From NCBI GenBank assembly GCA_048976805.1, contig JBHGUR010000087.1:1-31086 (forward strand): 31,086 bases of DNA, in the 5' to 3' direction. Made by a program: the position numbers and the translations under genes. Below the pieces are notes generated by a model, which saw nothing but the letters and a program-made list of their open reading frames with translations, searched no databases and was not told the origin of the DNA. The DNA comes from Ectobacillus sp048976805 (GTDB lineage: Bacteria; Bacillota; Bacilli; Bacillales; Bacillaceae_G). This document shows, piece by piece, positions 23,437-31,007 of the stretch. Each line of letters starts with the position of its first letter. Positions within the stretch are counted from its first letter, which is position 1.

Positions 23437-24635
23437 AAACATTTTCGTTGTCAGAAACCGCCCAGTCGCTAAAGCCGTCTGGTATTCGCAAATTTTTTGA
23501 TTTGGCCTCAAGTATGGAAGGCGTTATTTCACTTGGTGTAGGGGAACCGGATTTTGTAACGGCATGGAATGTTCGCGAAGCATGCATTCGTTCACTAGAA
23601 GAGGGATATACAGCTTACACGGCAAATGCCGGTTTGTTTGAGTTGCGCTTGGAAGCGTCCCGTTATTTTAAAAAGCAGTTTAATGTGTCATATGACCCGA
23701 AAACGCAAATCTTGATTACGGTAGGGGCGAGCCAGGCTTTAGATGTAGCGCTTCGGACAATTGTAAACCCGGGAGATGAGGTTATTGTAATTGAGCCGAG
23801 CTTTGTCTCTTATGCGCCGCTTGTCGAGTTGGCTGGAGGCGTTGCCGTACCGGTATCCACCTCCCCAAAACATGGCTTTAAACTGCAGCCCGAGGAACTC
23901 GAGCAGGCAATTACGCCGCGGACAAAGGCGATGATTTTATGTTCGCCGAACAATCCAACCGGAACGGTGTTAAACAAGGAAGAGCTGGAAGGTATTGCAA
24001 AAATCGTCGAGAAATATAATTTGATCGTTTTATCAGATGAAATTTACGCAGAACTTGTATATGATGAACCGTACACAAGCTTTGCAGCTATCCGTCATAT
24101 GTATGAACATACTATCTTAATTTCAGGGTTTTCAAAAGGATTTGCAATGACAGGCTGGCGTCTTGGGATGGTGGCGGCACCGGCATTTTTTATGGAGCCG
24201 ATGCTTAAGATTCATCAATATTCCATTATGTGCGCTCCGACCATGTCCCAATTTGCCGCTGTAGAAGCGCTGCGCATGGGAGAACAGGATGTGAAGGAAA
24301 TGCGCAAGAGCTACAAGCAGCGCCGCAATTTTATTACAAAATCCTTTAATGAAATGGGACTTTCCTGCCATACGCCAGGAGGGGCATTCTATGCGTTTCC
24401 TTCTATACAGTCAACGGGAATGACTTCTGAGGAGTTTGCTGAAAAGCTGTTGTTGGAGAAAAAGGTCGCGGTTGTACCAGGGTCTGTATTTGGAGAAAGT
24501 GGTGAAGGCTTTATCCGCTGTTCTTATGCCACCTCTATGGAGCAATTAATTGAAGCGATGAAACGAATCGGTCAATTTTTAGAAAAAAAGGACAAAACGC
24601 AGAACGTTTTGTCCAAAAAAGGGGGGGAATACTAG
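23433..24635 (+). CDS. alaT: Alanine transaminase AlaT (class I/II aminotransferase)
   Basis: A 400-residue fold-type I PLP enzyme. The PLP lysine is Lys235 in SGFSKGFAMTGWRLG; Asn174 in SPNNPTGT and Asp202 in LSDEIYAEL hold the cofactor. LGVGEPDF near residue 34 is the N-terminal substrate motif of this subfamily. It makes alanine from pyruvate with glutamate as amino donor (by family and operon context). Its ATG overlaps the alaR stop, which indicates coupling. The last codons lie in a hairpin (24590-24614). Confidence 0.9.
   Translation: MKTFSLSETAQSLKPSGIRKFFDLASSMEGVISLGVGEPDFVTAWNVREACIRSLEEGYTAYTANAGLFELRLEASRYFKKQFNVSYDPKTQILITVGASQALDVALRTIVNPGDEVIVIEPSFVSYAPLVELAGGVAVPVSTSPKHGFKLQPEELEQAITPRTKAMILCSPNNPTGTVLNKEELEGIAKIVEKYNLIVLSDEIYAELVYDEPYTSFAAIRHMYEHTILISGFSKGFAMTGWRLGMVAAPAFFMEPMLKIHQYSIMCAPTMSQFAAVEALRMGEQDVKEMRKSYKQRRNFITKSFNEMGLSCHTPGGAFYAFPSIQSTGMTSEEFAEKLLLEKKVAVVPGSVFGESGEGFIRCSYATSMEQLIEAMKRIGQFLEKKDKTQNVLSKKGGEY
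24583..24620 (-). terminator. Hairpin at the 3' end of alaT with terminator form on the minus strand
   Basis: GGACAAAACG (24590-24599) pairs with CGTTTTGTCC (24605-24614). A-runs flank it on the plus strand, so a T-run follows the stem only for minus-strand transcription. It lies inside the coding sequence of alaT. Confidence 0.5.
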
Positions 24636-24704
24636 AAAGCCATGTGTTAGTATTTTATCCCAATATTTAAGATTTATACTTGATTATGGAAATTTTTCAG
24701 AGTT

Positions 24705-24733
24705 TTGAATGAAAAGGGAAAGCGTGGTATAAT
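24705..24733 (+). promoter_or_regulatory. SigA-type promoter of yugI
   Basis: TTGAAT (24705-24710) and TATAAT (24728-24733) are 17 bases apart, with TG in the extended -10 position. The start codon is 38 bases after the -10 element. Confidence 0.75.
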
Positions 24734-24770
24734 TTACTAATACGACATGTATAGTTATGGGAGTGTTTTT

Positions 24771-25136
24771 ATGCCACGGAAATATCAGCAGGGAATGATA
24801 GTAAAAGGAAAAGTAACGGGCATTCAAGGGTACGGCGCATTTGTCGCATTAGATGAGGCAACACAAGGATTAATCCATATATCGGAAATTACAAACGGCT
24901 ATGTCAAGGATATTCGCGATTTTCTAAATGTCGGCGATGAGATTGAAGCGAAAATTCTTTCAGTAGATGAAGAAAATGGGAAAATCAGTTTATCATTGAA
25001 GGCTGCACAAGCGCCTCCTTTAAAGGTTCAGACAACAATGAGGGTTCCCAAACCCGCTTCAGACGGCTTTAACACGCTGCGCGAAAAGTTGAATGAGTGG
25101 ATTGCGCAGTCGCAAGGGCCAAATGTATTAAAATAA
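24771..25136 (+). CDS. yugI: S1 RNA-binding domain protein YugI (general stress protein 13)
   Basis: A 121-residue protein with one S1 domain (about 5-75): GMIVKGKVTGIQGYGAFVAL, then GLIHISEITNGYVKDI and GDEIEAKILSVDEENGKISL, each typical of S1 barrels. The tail (about 80-121) is basic and helical. The B. subtilis relative is general stress protein 13, thought to bind ribosomes or RNA. ATG 24771 is chosen since MPRKYQQG is the usual family start and GGGAGTG precedes; the frame extends eight codons further, into the promoter region. It is followed by a bidirectional terminator. Confidence 0.92.
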   Translation: MPRKYQQGMIVKGKVTGIQGYGAFVALDEATQGLIHISEITNGYVKDIRDFLNVGDEIEAKILSVDEENGKISLSLKAAQAPPLKVQTTMRVPKPASDGFNTLREKLNEWIAQSQGPNVLK

Positions 25137-25162
25137 AAAAGAAGGCGACCGCCTTCTTTTTT
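25135..25162. terminator. Bidirectional terminator between yugI and yuzA
   Basis: GAAGGCG (25141-25147) pairs with CGCCTTC (25150-25156), flanked by six A on the left and six T on the right, so it works for both convergent genes. Confidence 0.9.
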
Positions 25163-25182
25163 ATTTTGGAAAGGGAAGTTTA

Positions 25183-25416
25183 TTATCGTACATGTTTTGC
25201 TTCCGGATGTGTACCAAGCTCTTCGGATGGCTTGAATAGTAAACCGAGGTTGATTAATCCGGCAAGGCCTACAATTCCGTATACAATTCTTGCCAAAGCT
25301 GAATCCTGGCCTCCGAAGATTGCAGCAACTAAATCAAATTGAAAAAAACCGATTAGTCCCCAGTTTAATGCGCCGATTATAGTAAATACTAAAGCGATTC
25401 GCTGTAATGTACTCAT
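25183..25416 (-). CDS. yuzA: DUF378 membrane protein (YuzA)
   Basis: A 77-residue protein with two membrane segments (about 5-22 and 42-62). LNWGLIGFFQFDLVAAIFGG and ARIVYGIVGLAGL are the hallmarks of DUF378, of which B. subtilis YuzA is a member. Function is unknown. ATG 25416 is chosen since GGAGG lies about nine bases ahead; the frame continues upstream without support. The tail ends in HPEAKHVR, which is basic and probably inside the cell. Confidence 0.88.
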   Translation of the reverse strand: MSTLQRIALVFTIIGALNWGLIGFFQFDLVAAIFGGQDSALARIVYGIVGLAGLINLGLLFKPSEELGTHPEAKHVR

Positions 25417-25554
25417 GCAGGATTCCCTCCTTGTATTATTGCTTCTTTTATAGAATGGATTTGTTGTCCTATTCTTATACGAAAATTTTTTTAAAATCAA
25501 CCTTTTTTTGGTATCGTAAAGAGTGCAGGTATTTTAAATAAAGGAGTGAAGAGT

Positions 25555-26718
25555 ATGCAGAATTTTGCATTTTATAACCCGACAAAATTAATTTTTGGAA
25601 AAGGGCAGCTTGAACAATTGAAAAAAGAGATACCGCAGTACGGAAATAAAGTATTGCTTGTGTATGGCGGAGGAAGCATTAAAAGAAATGGCTTATACGA
25701 CCAGGTTATGAATATTTTGAAGGAGCTTAATGCGAAGGTTTGGGAACTGGGCGGCGTAGAACCGAATCCGCGCCTTTCTACTGTACATAAAGGGGTGAAT
25801 ATTTGTAAGGAAAATGAGATTGATTTCATATTGGCCGTCGGTGGCGGCAGCGTTATTGATTGTACAAAAGCGATTGCGGCGGGAGCAAAATATGAAGGGG
25901 ACGCCTGGGATTTAGTTACGAAAAAGGCGTTCGCTAAAGAAGCGCTTCCGTTTGGCACAGTTCTTACATTAGCAGCTACTGGGTCCGAGATGAATTCCGG
26001 CTCTGTTATTACAAATTGGGAAACAAAAGAGAAATACGGATGGGGAAGTCCTGTAACGTTTCCTAAATTCTCTATATTGGACCCTGTAAACACGTTCACT
26101 GTACCGCGCGATCAAACTATTTACGGCATTGTTGATATTATGTCGCACGTTCTTGAACAGTACTTTCATCAAGGAACAAATACAGAGCTTCAAGATCGCT
26201 ACTGTGAATCGTTGCTGCAAACAGTAATTGCGACAGCGCCAAAGCTCGTGAATGACTTGGAAAATTACGAGTACCGCGAAACGATTTTATATTGCGGAAC
26301 AATGGCGTTAAACGGCATTCTTGCAATGGGCGTGCGCGGTGATTGGGCAACGCACAATATTGAACATGCTGTGTCGGCAGTGTATGATATTCCGCATGGC
26401 GGCGGGCTTGCGATTTTATTCCCGAACTGGATGAAGCATGTACTCGATGAAAATGTAAACCGCTTCAAGCAATTTGCTGTTCGTGTGTTCGGCGTGAATC
26501 CGGAAGGAAAGTCAGACCGTGAAGTAGCGCTCGAGGGGATTGAAGCGCTCCGCAATTTCTGGAGCTCTATCGGCGCTCCGGCACGTTTGGCGGATTATGA
26601 TATCGGAGAGGAAAATATTGAATTGATGGCTGAAAAAACGGTTGTGAACGGCCCGTTCGGCAATTTTAAAAAACTGACGAAAGAAGATGTTATAGAAATT
26701 TATCGTGCTTCTCTATAG
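25555..26718 (+). CDS. Iron-containing alcohol dehydrogenase (butanol dehydrogenase type, YugJ/YugK)
   Basis: A 387-residue group III alcohol dehydrogenase. The cofactor loop is AVGGGSVIDCTKAIAAG (about 94-110) and the metal ligands are Asp194, His198, His267 and His281 (in VDIMSHVLEQ, WATHNIEHAV and DIPHGGGLA). Such enzymes reduce aldehydes to alcohols with NAD(P)H; the physiological substrate is not known. B. subtilis has two adjacent genes, yugJ and yugK, here only one. ATG 25555 is chosen because AAGGAG lies eight bases ahead; the GTG at 25546 overlaps that site. A strong terminator follows. Confidence 0.92.
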   Translation: MQNFAFYNPTKLIFGKGQLEQLKKEIPQYGNKVLLVYGGGSIKRNGLYDQVMNILKELNAKVWELGGVEPNPRLSTVHKGVNICKENEIDFILAVGGGSVIDCTKAIAAGAKYEGDAWDLVTKKAFAKEALPFGTVLTLAATGSEMNSGSVITNWETKEKYGWGSPVTFPKFSILDPVNTFTVPRDQTIYGIVDIMSHVLEQYFHQGTNTELQDRYCESLLQTVIATAPKLVNDLENYEYRETILYCGTMALNGILAMGVRGDWATHNIEHAVSAVYDIPHGGGLAILFPNWMKHVLDENVNRFKQFAVRVFGVNPEGKSDREVALEGIEALRNFWSSIGAPARLADYDIGEENIELMAEKTVVNGPFGNFKKLTKEDVIEIYRASL

Positions 26719-26720
26719 TT

Positions 26721-26758
26721 TGTTAAAAAAGGGACGGTTTTTCGTCTCTTTTTTAACA
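26721..26758 (+). terminator. Terminator of the alcohol dehydrogenase gene
   Basis: TGTTAAAAAAGGGACG (26721-26736) pairs with CGTCTCTTTTTTAACA (26743-26758), a 16-bp stem with one G-U pair. Confidence 0.9.
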
Positions 26759-26873
26759 TTTTTGAAAACCTCCCCCTTTGATTGCGCTTACAATTCGAGG
26801 TGCGCTTGATTTACAGCTTTCGTTTCGTTAAAGTGGATAAAGGAATGCATATTCTATTTTTGGAGGGAAAATC

Positions 26874-28223
26874 ATGACACATATTCAGTTCGATTATTCC
26901 AAAGCATTGTCTTTTATTGGCGAGCATGAGCTTACATATTTGCGCGATGCGGTAAAAGTATCCCATCATGCCATTCATGAAAAAAGCGGCGCAGGAAGCG
27001 GTTTTTTAGGTTGGGTTGAACTTCCGCAAAATTATGATAAAGAAGAGTTTGCCCGCATTCAAAAATGCGCGGAAAAAATTAAAGCCGACTCTGATATCTT
27101 GCTTGTAATCGGAATTGGCGGCTCTTACTTAGGAGCGCGTGCGGCAATTGAAATGCTGAACCATTCATTCTATAACTCCTTGACAAAAGAACAGCGCAAA
27201 ACGCCGCAAGTACTATTTGTCGGCCAAAACATCAGCTCTACATATATGAAGGATTTAATGGACATATTAGAAGGAAAAGACTTTTCCATTAATGTTATTT
27301 CGAAGTCTGGTACAACAACTGAGCCTGCAATTGCATTCCGCATTTTCCGCAAAATACTTGAGGAAAAATACGGAAAGGAAGAAGCACGCAAGCGTATTTA
27401 TGCAACTACCGATAAAGAGCGCGGCGCATTGAAAACATTTGCGGACGAAGAAGGATATGAAACATTCGTAATTCCTGATGATGTCGGCGGACGTTTTTCT
27501 GTATTAACAGCGGTAGGCTTGCTTCCAATTGCGGTAAGCGGCTTAAATATTGAGGAAATGATGCAAGGCGCGGCGCAAGCGTATGAAGACTTCAGCAAAT
27601 CCGAGCTTGAAGAAAATCCGGCATATCAATATGCAGCAGTGCGCAACGCATTGTACAATAAAGGAAAAACAATTGAAATGCTTGTAAACTACGAGCCGGC
27701 GCTTCAATATTTCGCGGAGTGGTGGAAGCAGCTGTTTGGCGAGAGCGAAGGAAAAGACCAAAAAGGCATCTTTCCGGCATCAGCAAACTTCTCCACTGAT
27801 CTTCACTCCCTAGGCCAATATATTCAAGAAGGGCGCCGTGATTTATTCGAAACGGTATTAAATGTAGTGCGGCCGGTTCATGAAATCGAAATTCAGTTAG
27901 AAGAAACAGACTTAGATGGTTTGAACTATTTAGCGGGCAAAACAGTAGATTTCGTAAATAAAAAAGCATTTGAAGGGACGTTATTAGCGCATAGCGATGG
28001 CGGTGTGCCTAATTTAATTGTAAATATTCCGCAACTCAATGAGTACACATTCGGCTATCTCGTTTATTTCTTTGAAAAGGCTTGTGCAATGAGCGGTTAC
28101 CTTCTTGGGGTAAATCCGTTTGACCAGCCGGGAGTAGAGGCATATAAGAAAAATATGTTTGCTTTACTTGGAAAGCCGGGATTTGAAGAATTAAAAGCCC
28201 AATTGGAAGAACGTTTAAAATAA
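26874..28223 (+). CDS. pgi: Glucose-6-phosphate isomerase
   Basis: A 449-residue protein, one residue shorter than B. subtilis Pgi. It has two SIS domains: GIGGSYLGARAAIE near 75 is the phosphate-binding loop and ISKSGTTTEPAIAFRIF near 143 is the second. FPASANFSTDLHSLGQYIQ near 300 bears the active-site histidine. It interconverts glucose 6-phosphate and fructose 6-phosphate in the cytoplasm. TGGAGG lies seven bases ahead of ATG 26874. Its stop codon is in a 13-bp hairpin; MITE copy 5 and another terminator follow. Confidence 0.97.
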   Translation: MTHIQFDYSKALSFIGEHELTYLRDAVKVSHHAIHEKSGAGSGFLGWVELPQNYDKEEFARIQKCAEKIKADSDILLVIGIGGSYLGARAAIEMLNHSFYNSLTKEQRKTPQVLFVGQNISSTYMKDLMDILEGKDFSINVISKSGTTTEPAIAFRIFRKILEEKYGKEEARKRIYATTDKERGALKTFADEEGYETFVIPDDVGGRFSVLTAVGLLPIAVSGLNIEEMMQGAAQAYEDFSKSELEENPAYQYAAVRNALYNKGKTIEMLVNYEPALQYFAEWWKQLFGESEGKDQKGIFPASANFSTDLHSLGQYIQEGRRDLFETVLNVVRPVHEIEIQLEETDLDGLNYLAGKTVDFVNKKAFEGTLLAHSDGGVPNLIVNIPQLNEYTFGYLVYFFEKACAMSGYLLGVNPFDQPGVEAYKKNMFALLGKPGFEELKAQLEERLK

Positions 28224-28239
28224 TGCTATTTTAAACGTT
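28210..28239 (+). terminator. Hairpin over the pgi stop codon
   Basis: AACGTTTAAAATA (28210-28222) pairs exactly with TATTTTAAACGTT (28227-28239) around a four-base loop. No T-run follows directly, so it may be an RNA-stabilising or weak termination structure. Confidence 0.5.
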
Positions 28240-28266
28240 AGTGTTGATATATAAGTTCTTTTTTAT

Positions 28267-28433
28267 GGCTCTGTTAAACTTGATTGTTGATTTTTCACTA
28301 CAGGCGGACGCTTTCTGGGGGCGGGGCCGAGCTGCTTCCTTCGCTGCGCTCAGTCCGGGGTCTCGGCTATCCTGCTTTGCCCGCTGGAGTCGCCGCCTTT
28401 CGTTCCAAATCAACATTAGCCTTTAACAGAGCC
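28267..28433 (-). mobile_element. MITE copy 5, long form, without matching target duplication
   Basis: The element is 167 bp, from GGCTCTGTTAAACTTG to TTTAACAGAGCC, in reverse orientation to copy 4. The left flank is TTTTTTAT (28259-28266) and the right flank TAAAATAA (28434-28441), which do not match. It lies between the pgi hairpin and the terminator at 28441. Confidence 0.88.
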
Positions 28434-28440
28434 TAAAATA

Positions 28441-28473
28441 AAAAAAACTTGGCAACTTGCCAAGTTTTTTTTT
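28441..28473. terminator. Terminator downstream of MITE copy 5, probably of pgi
   Basis: AAACTTGGCAA pairs with TTGCCAAGTTT around one base (four in practice), followed by nine T and preceded by seven A. MITE copy 5 may have moved this terminator further from pgi. The gap 28224-28552 holds nothing else I recognise. Confidence 0.85.
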
Positions 28474-28552
28474 CGGCTCACCTTCTCACTAAAATAAAGA
28501 AGCTTGGGAAAGCTAATACGTAAGAAAATGTTAGAGAGGAGAAAGAGTGTTT

Positions 28553-28963
28553 ATGATTCCAATCCATTCTAAAATTGAAGGACAAACATTTCAACTATAT
28601 AAGCTAGAGCAGCTATTAAAGCCGTTTGGTTATGTAATTGGAGGAAATTGGGATTATGAAAAAGGTTCATTTGATTACAAAATTGACGATGAAGAAGGCT
28701 ATCAATTTTTGCGCGTGCCATTTGAAGCGGTAAGCGGCCAATTAGATGCAAAAGGAGCGATGGTACGCCTTGGGACACCATATGTATTATCACATGTGTA
28801 TCAAGAAAATTTGGATGATCATGTGAATACGATGACAGCCGGCTTTACATCGCTCGATCAATTTTCTGAGCCAAAGGATTCTGATGCGAAGGTGCATAAA
28901 AAGTACGTTGATATCGGAAAGGCGCTTATTAAGGAGCTGGAGGGCATTATATTTACCTCTTAA
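28553..28963 (+). CDS. yugN: YugN-like family protein
   Basis: A 136-residue soluble protein of the YugN-like family (KPFGYVIGGNWDYEKGSFDY and FLRVPFEAVSGQLDAKGAMV in the first half), function unknown. It lies between pgi and yugO as in B. subtilis. The start may be ATG 28553 (MIPIHSKIEG), 11 bases after AGAGGAG, or GTG 28547, five bases after it; the ATG is preferred because the family usually begins near MIPI. Its last 11 bases overlap the end of yugO on the other strand. Confidence 0.87.
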   Translation: MIPIHSKIEGQTFQLYKLEQLLKPFGYVIGGNWDYEKGSFDYKIDDEEGYQFLRVPFEAVSGQLDAKGAMVRLGTPYVLSHVYQENLDDHVNTMTAGFTSLDQFSEPKDSDAKVHKKYVDIGKALIKELEGIIFTS

Positions 28964-29948
28964 GAATGATGAAGAAGTCCCCTTCCTGCACAGAAAACGG
29001 ATGTGCAGGATGAATATAATCGTGATTTTCCCTTCTAATGCCCAAAAGCAGAATATCTTGGCTGAGCAATTGTTGCCTGCATTCCCGCATTGTTGTACCG
29101 ATTTGGCTTGTATCCGGTGCAATAAGCTGGATTTTATTGATTGTAATTTGATTGTATAAAGATATAAAGGTAGATGAAGAAGATGGAAATAGCATAGAAG
29201 CGGTCAATGCATAGCTTGTCAGTTTATTGGCTTGAACAACATCATTGGCGCCAGCGCGCTTTGCGTTTTCGATTTGGTGAGGTGTAAGTATTTCAACAAT
29301 GCAATGAAGCCGTTCGTTTAAACCTTTTGCGGTTAGTATAGTTAAGATAGATTGTGTATCCGCCTCTGCTTCGCTTTTTTCCTTATCTGCCGTTATCACA
29401 ATGGTTTGCGCAGTAGCTATGCCCGCACGCCGCATTGTTTCATCATGAATTGGAGCCCCTTTTATAAAAAAAAGATGGGAATAATCTGGTGGAAGAGCAG
29501 GCAATGTCTCATCTATTAAAACAATGTCCTTATTGGGATATAGTGTCTTGTATTGACTGACGACATGCTTGACCCGCTCATTCCACCCGACAATTATAAG
29601 GTGCTTTGTCAATGAAACCGTGGCTTGCCCCCTTTGTTTAGCGTATTGTCGATTTACGAGTTCTGTTGCAAACGCAGCCATGTAATAAGCGCCAAATCCG
29701 GTTCCGGACAAAATCAATAGGATAGCGATTGTTTTTCCGTGATTGCTTTTTGGTACATAGTCACCGTAGCCTACCGTAAATACTGTCACGATAGCCCACC
29801 AAATGCCATCAAAAAAATGGGGGAAATTCGCAGGTTCCAATACATGTATAAGGATTCCGAAAAAAGTAATTAGCCCCCCGATAATCAAAACAACTCGGAT
29901 AATAATAAAAGTACGAAACAACTCGATTATGGAAGTATTTTTATCCAA
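28953..29948 (-). CDS. yugO: Two-helix potassium channel with RCK domains (YugO)
   Basis: A 331-residue MthK-like channel subunit. Membrane helices lie at about 14-35 and 72-95, with the pore between them and the selectivity filter TVGYGD. The RCK N-domain starts at HLIIVGWNERVKHV (about 115), and the C-terminal RCK part ends with FSVQEGDFFIILKR. In B. subtilis YugO is the potassium channel used for electrical signalling in biofilms. The protein would assemble as a tetramer in the membrane. The start is TTG 29948 with AGGAGG nine bases ahead. It overlaps yugN by 11 bases at the 3' end. Confidence 0.93.
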   Translation of the reverse strand: MDKNTSIIELFRTFIIIRVVLIIGGLITFFGILIHVLEPANFPHFFDGIWWAIVTVFTVGYGDYVPKSNHGKTIAILLILSGTGFGAYYMAAFATELVNRQYAKQRGQATVSLTKHLIIVGWNERVKHVVSQYKTLYPNKDIVLIDETLPALPPDYSHLFFIKGAPIHDETMRRAGIATAQTIVITADKEKSEAEADTQSILTILTAKGLNERLHCIVEILTPHQIENAKRAGANDVVQANKLTSYALTASMLFPSSSSTFISLYNQITINKIQLIAPDTSQIGTTMRECRQQLLSQDILLLGIRRENHDYIHPAHPFSVQEGDFFIILKR

Positions 29949-30016
29949 TAGACGCTCCCTCCTGAAAAATAGGGCTACTTATTAGTGTATCCAGGTTTTC
30001 AAAAGGGAAACCCCTG

Positions 30017-30697
30017 TTAAAGACTTTCTACTTCCGTTCCGCGTATGCTGGCTACTTTCTGCAGCGAAAAATAAACATCGGCAGTGCGAAGCTTTTGATT
30101 TACGGAAATTTTCATTTGTATAAAATGTTCATTATTTTCCAATGTTTTCAATTTCATATTCTTTACATGGATACCCATACTTTGGATCTCTTCCATTACT
30201 TTTGGGATGTTATCCAGGTCGTCTACAATTAGCTTTAATTGGACTTCGCGCTGACGCAACGGTTTAGGGCCGAGGATGCTCATGGCAATCGGAATAATTT
30301 CCACGCTGATAATTAAAAATACCATTCCGGCAATAGCTTCAATGTAAAAGCCGGCCCCTACAGCAATTCCGATTCCTGCAGCGCCCCAAATCATAGCTGC
30401 AGTCGTTAATCCGGCTATGCTGTCATTGCCTCTCCGCAAAATAACGCCGCCTCCTAAAAAACCGATTCCCGATACAATTTGGGCAGCAAGGCGCAATGGG
30501 TCAGTTCTAATGTGATCGGGCGCCGGGAGTGTATATGCCGATTCAACAGACACAATAGTAAGCAAGCAGCTGATAATAGAAATAACAAGACAAGTTTTTA
30601 AACCTAGCGGCTTGCGCCGCAGCTCCCGTTCCAATCCGATAATAAAGCCTAAGAAAGCAGAAAGGCCTAATTTAATAAATGTATCTGTATAGTCCAT
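30017..30697 (-). CDS. MgtC/SapB family membrane protein
   Basis: A 226-residue protein with four or five membrane segments in the first 140 residues and a soluble ACT-like C-terminal domain (about 150-226). GFIIGLERELRRKPLGLKT is the family signature, and IVSGIGFLGGGVILRRG its second. In Salmonella MgtC is a virulence factor affecting the F-ATPase and magnesium homeostasis; in Bacillus the role is not well known. ATG 30697 is chosen since GGAGGG lies seven bases ahead. It is the last protein gene before the rRNA operon and points away from it. Confidence 0.88.
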   Translation of the reverse strand: MDYTDTFIKLGLSAFLGFIIGLERELRRKPLGLKTCLVISIISCLLTIVSVESAYTLPAPDHIRTDPLRLAAQIVSGIGFLGGGVILRRGNDSIAGLTTAAMIWGAAGIGIAVGAGFYIEAIAGMVFLIISVEIIPIAMSILGPKPLRQREVQLKLIVDDLDNIPKVMEEIQSMGIHVKNMKLKTLENNEHFIQMKISVNQKLRTADVYFSLQKVASIRGTEVESL

Positions 30698-30806
30698 TTT
30701 TGTTCCCTCCATAATCTATGATACACGCAAAGAAGCTAGCATAGTAATGTATATGGAGGAGAAGTACGGAATTTTTCCTTTCTGTAAAAAAATATTATAA
30801 AAAGAG

Positions 30807-30835
30807 TTGCGCTGTTCATATGAGCATGATATATT
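30807..30835 (+). promoter_or_regulatory. rRNA promoter P1
   Basis: TTGCGC (30807-30812) and TATATT (30830-30835) are 17 bases apart, in the tandem arrangement usual for Bacillus rrn operons. Confidence 0.65.
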
Positions 30836-30890
30836 AATAAACGTCGCTGCTGCGAAACGCAGAAAGCGAAGAACAAAATCCGAAAAGATA

Positions 30891-30919
30891 TTGACATGAA
30901 GAAATGGAAATGTTAATAT
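30891..30919 (+). promoter_or_regulatory. rRNA promoter P2
   Basis: TTGACA (30891-30896) is a perfect -35, and TAATAT (30914-30919) lies 17 bases on, with TG in the extended position. It is about 90 bases ahead of the 16S gene. Confidence 0.85.
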
Positions 30920-30947
30920 CAAGAAGTCGCTTAAAACGACAAACAGT

Positions 30948-30959
30948 TCTTTGAAAACT
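30948..30959 (+). promoter_or_regulatory. boxA-like antitermination signal of the rRNA leader
   Basis: TTCTTTGAAAAC matches the boxA core TGCTCTTTGAAAAC seen in rRNA leaders of Firmicutes and lies between P2 and the 16S gene. Confidence 0.6.
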
Positions 30960-31007
30960 AAACAAAACACAAAACGTCAATTTTTATTAATGAGCAAGAC
31001 AAACACT

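Larger units (their letters stand above)
30698..31007. other. Leader region of the rRNA operon
   Basis: The 310 bp between the MgtC-like gene and 16S rRNA hold two rRNA promoters and the antitermination boxA. The first 100 bp must also contain the promoter of the leftward MgtC-like gene, which I could not assign. Confidence 0.7.

Noticed and set aside
26790..26860. Promoter hexamers ahead of pgi (TTTACA and a weak -10)
   Set aside because: No pair of hexamers with a good -10 and correct spacing is convincing, so no site is listed.
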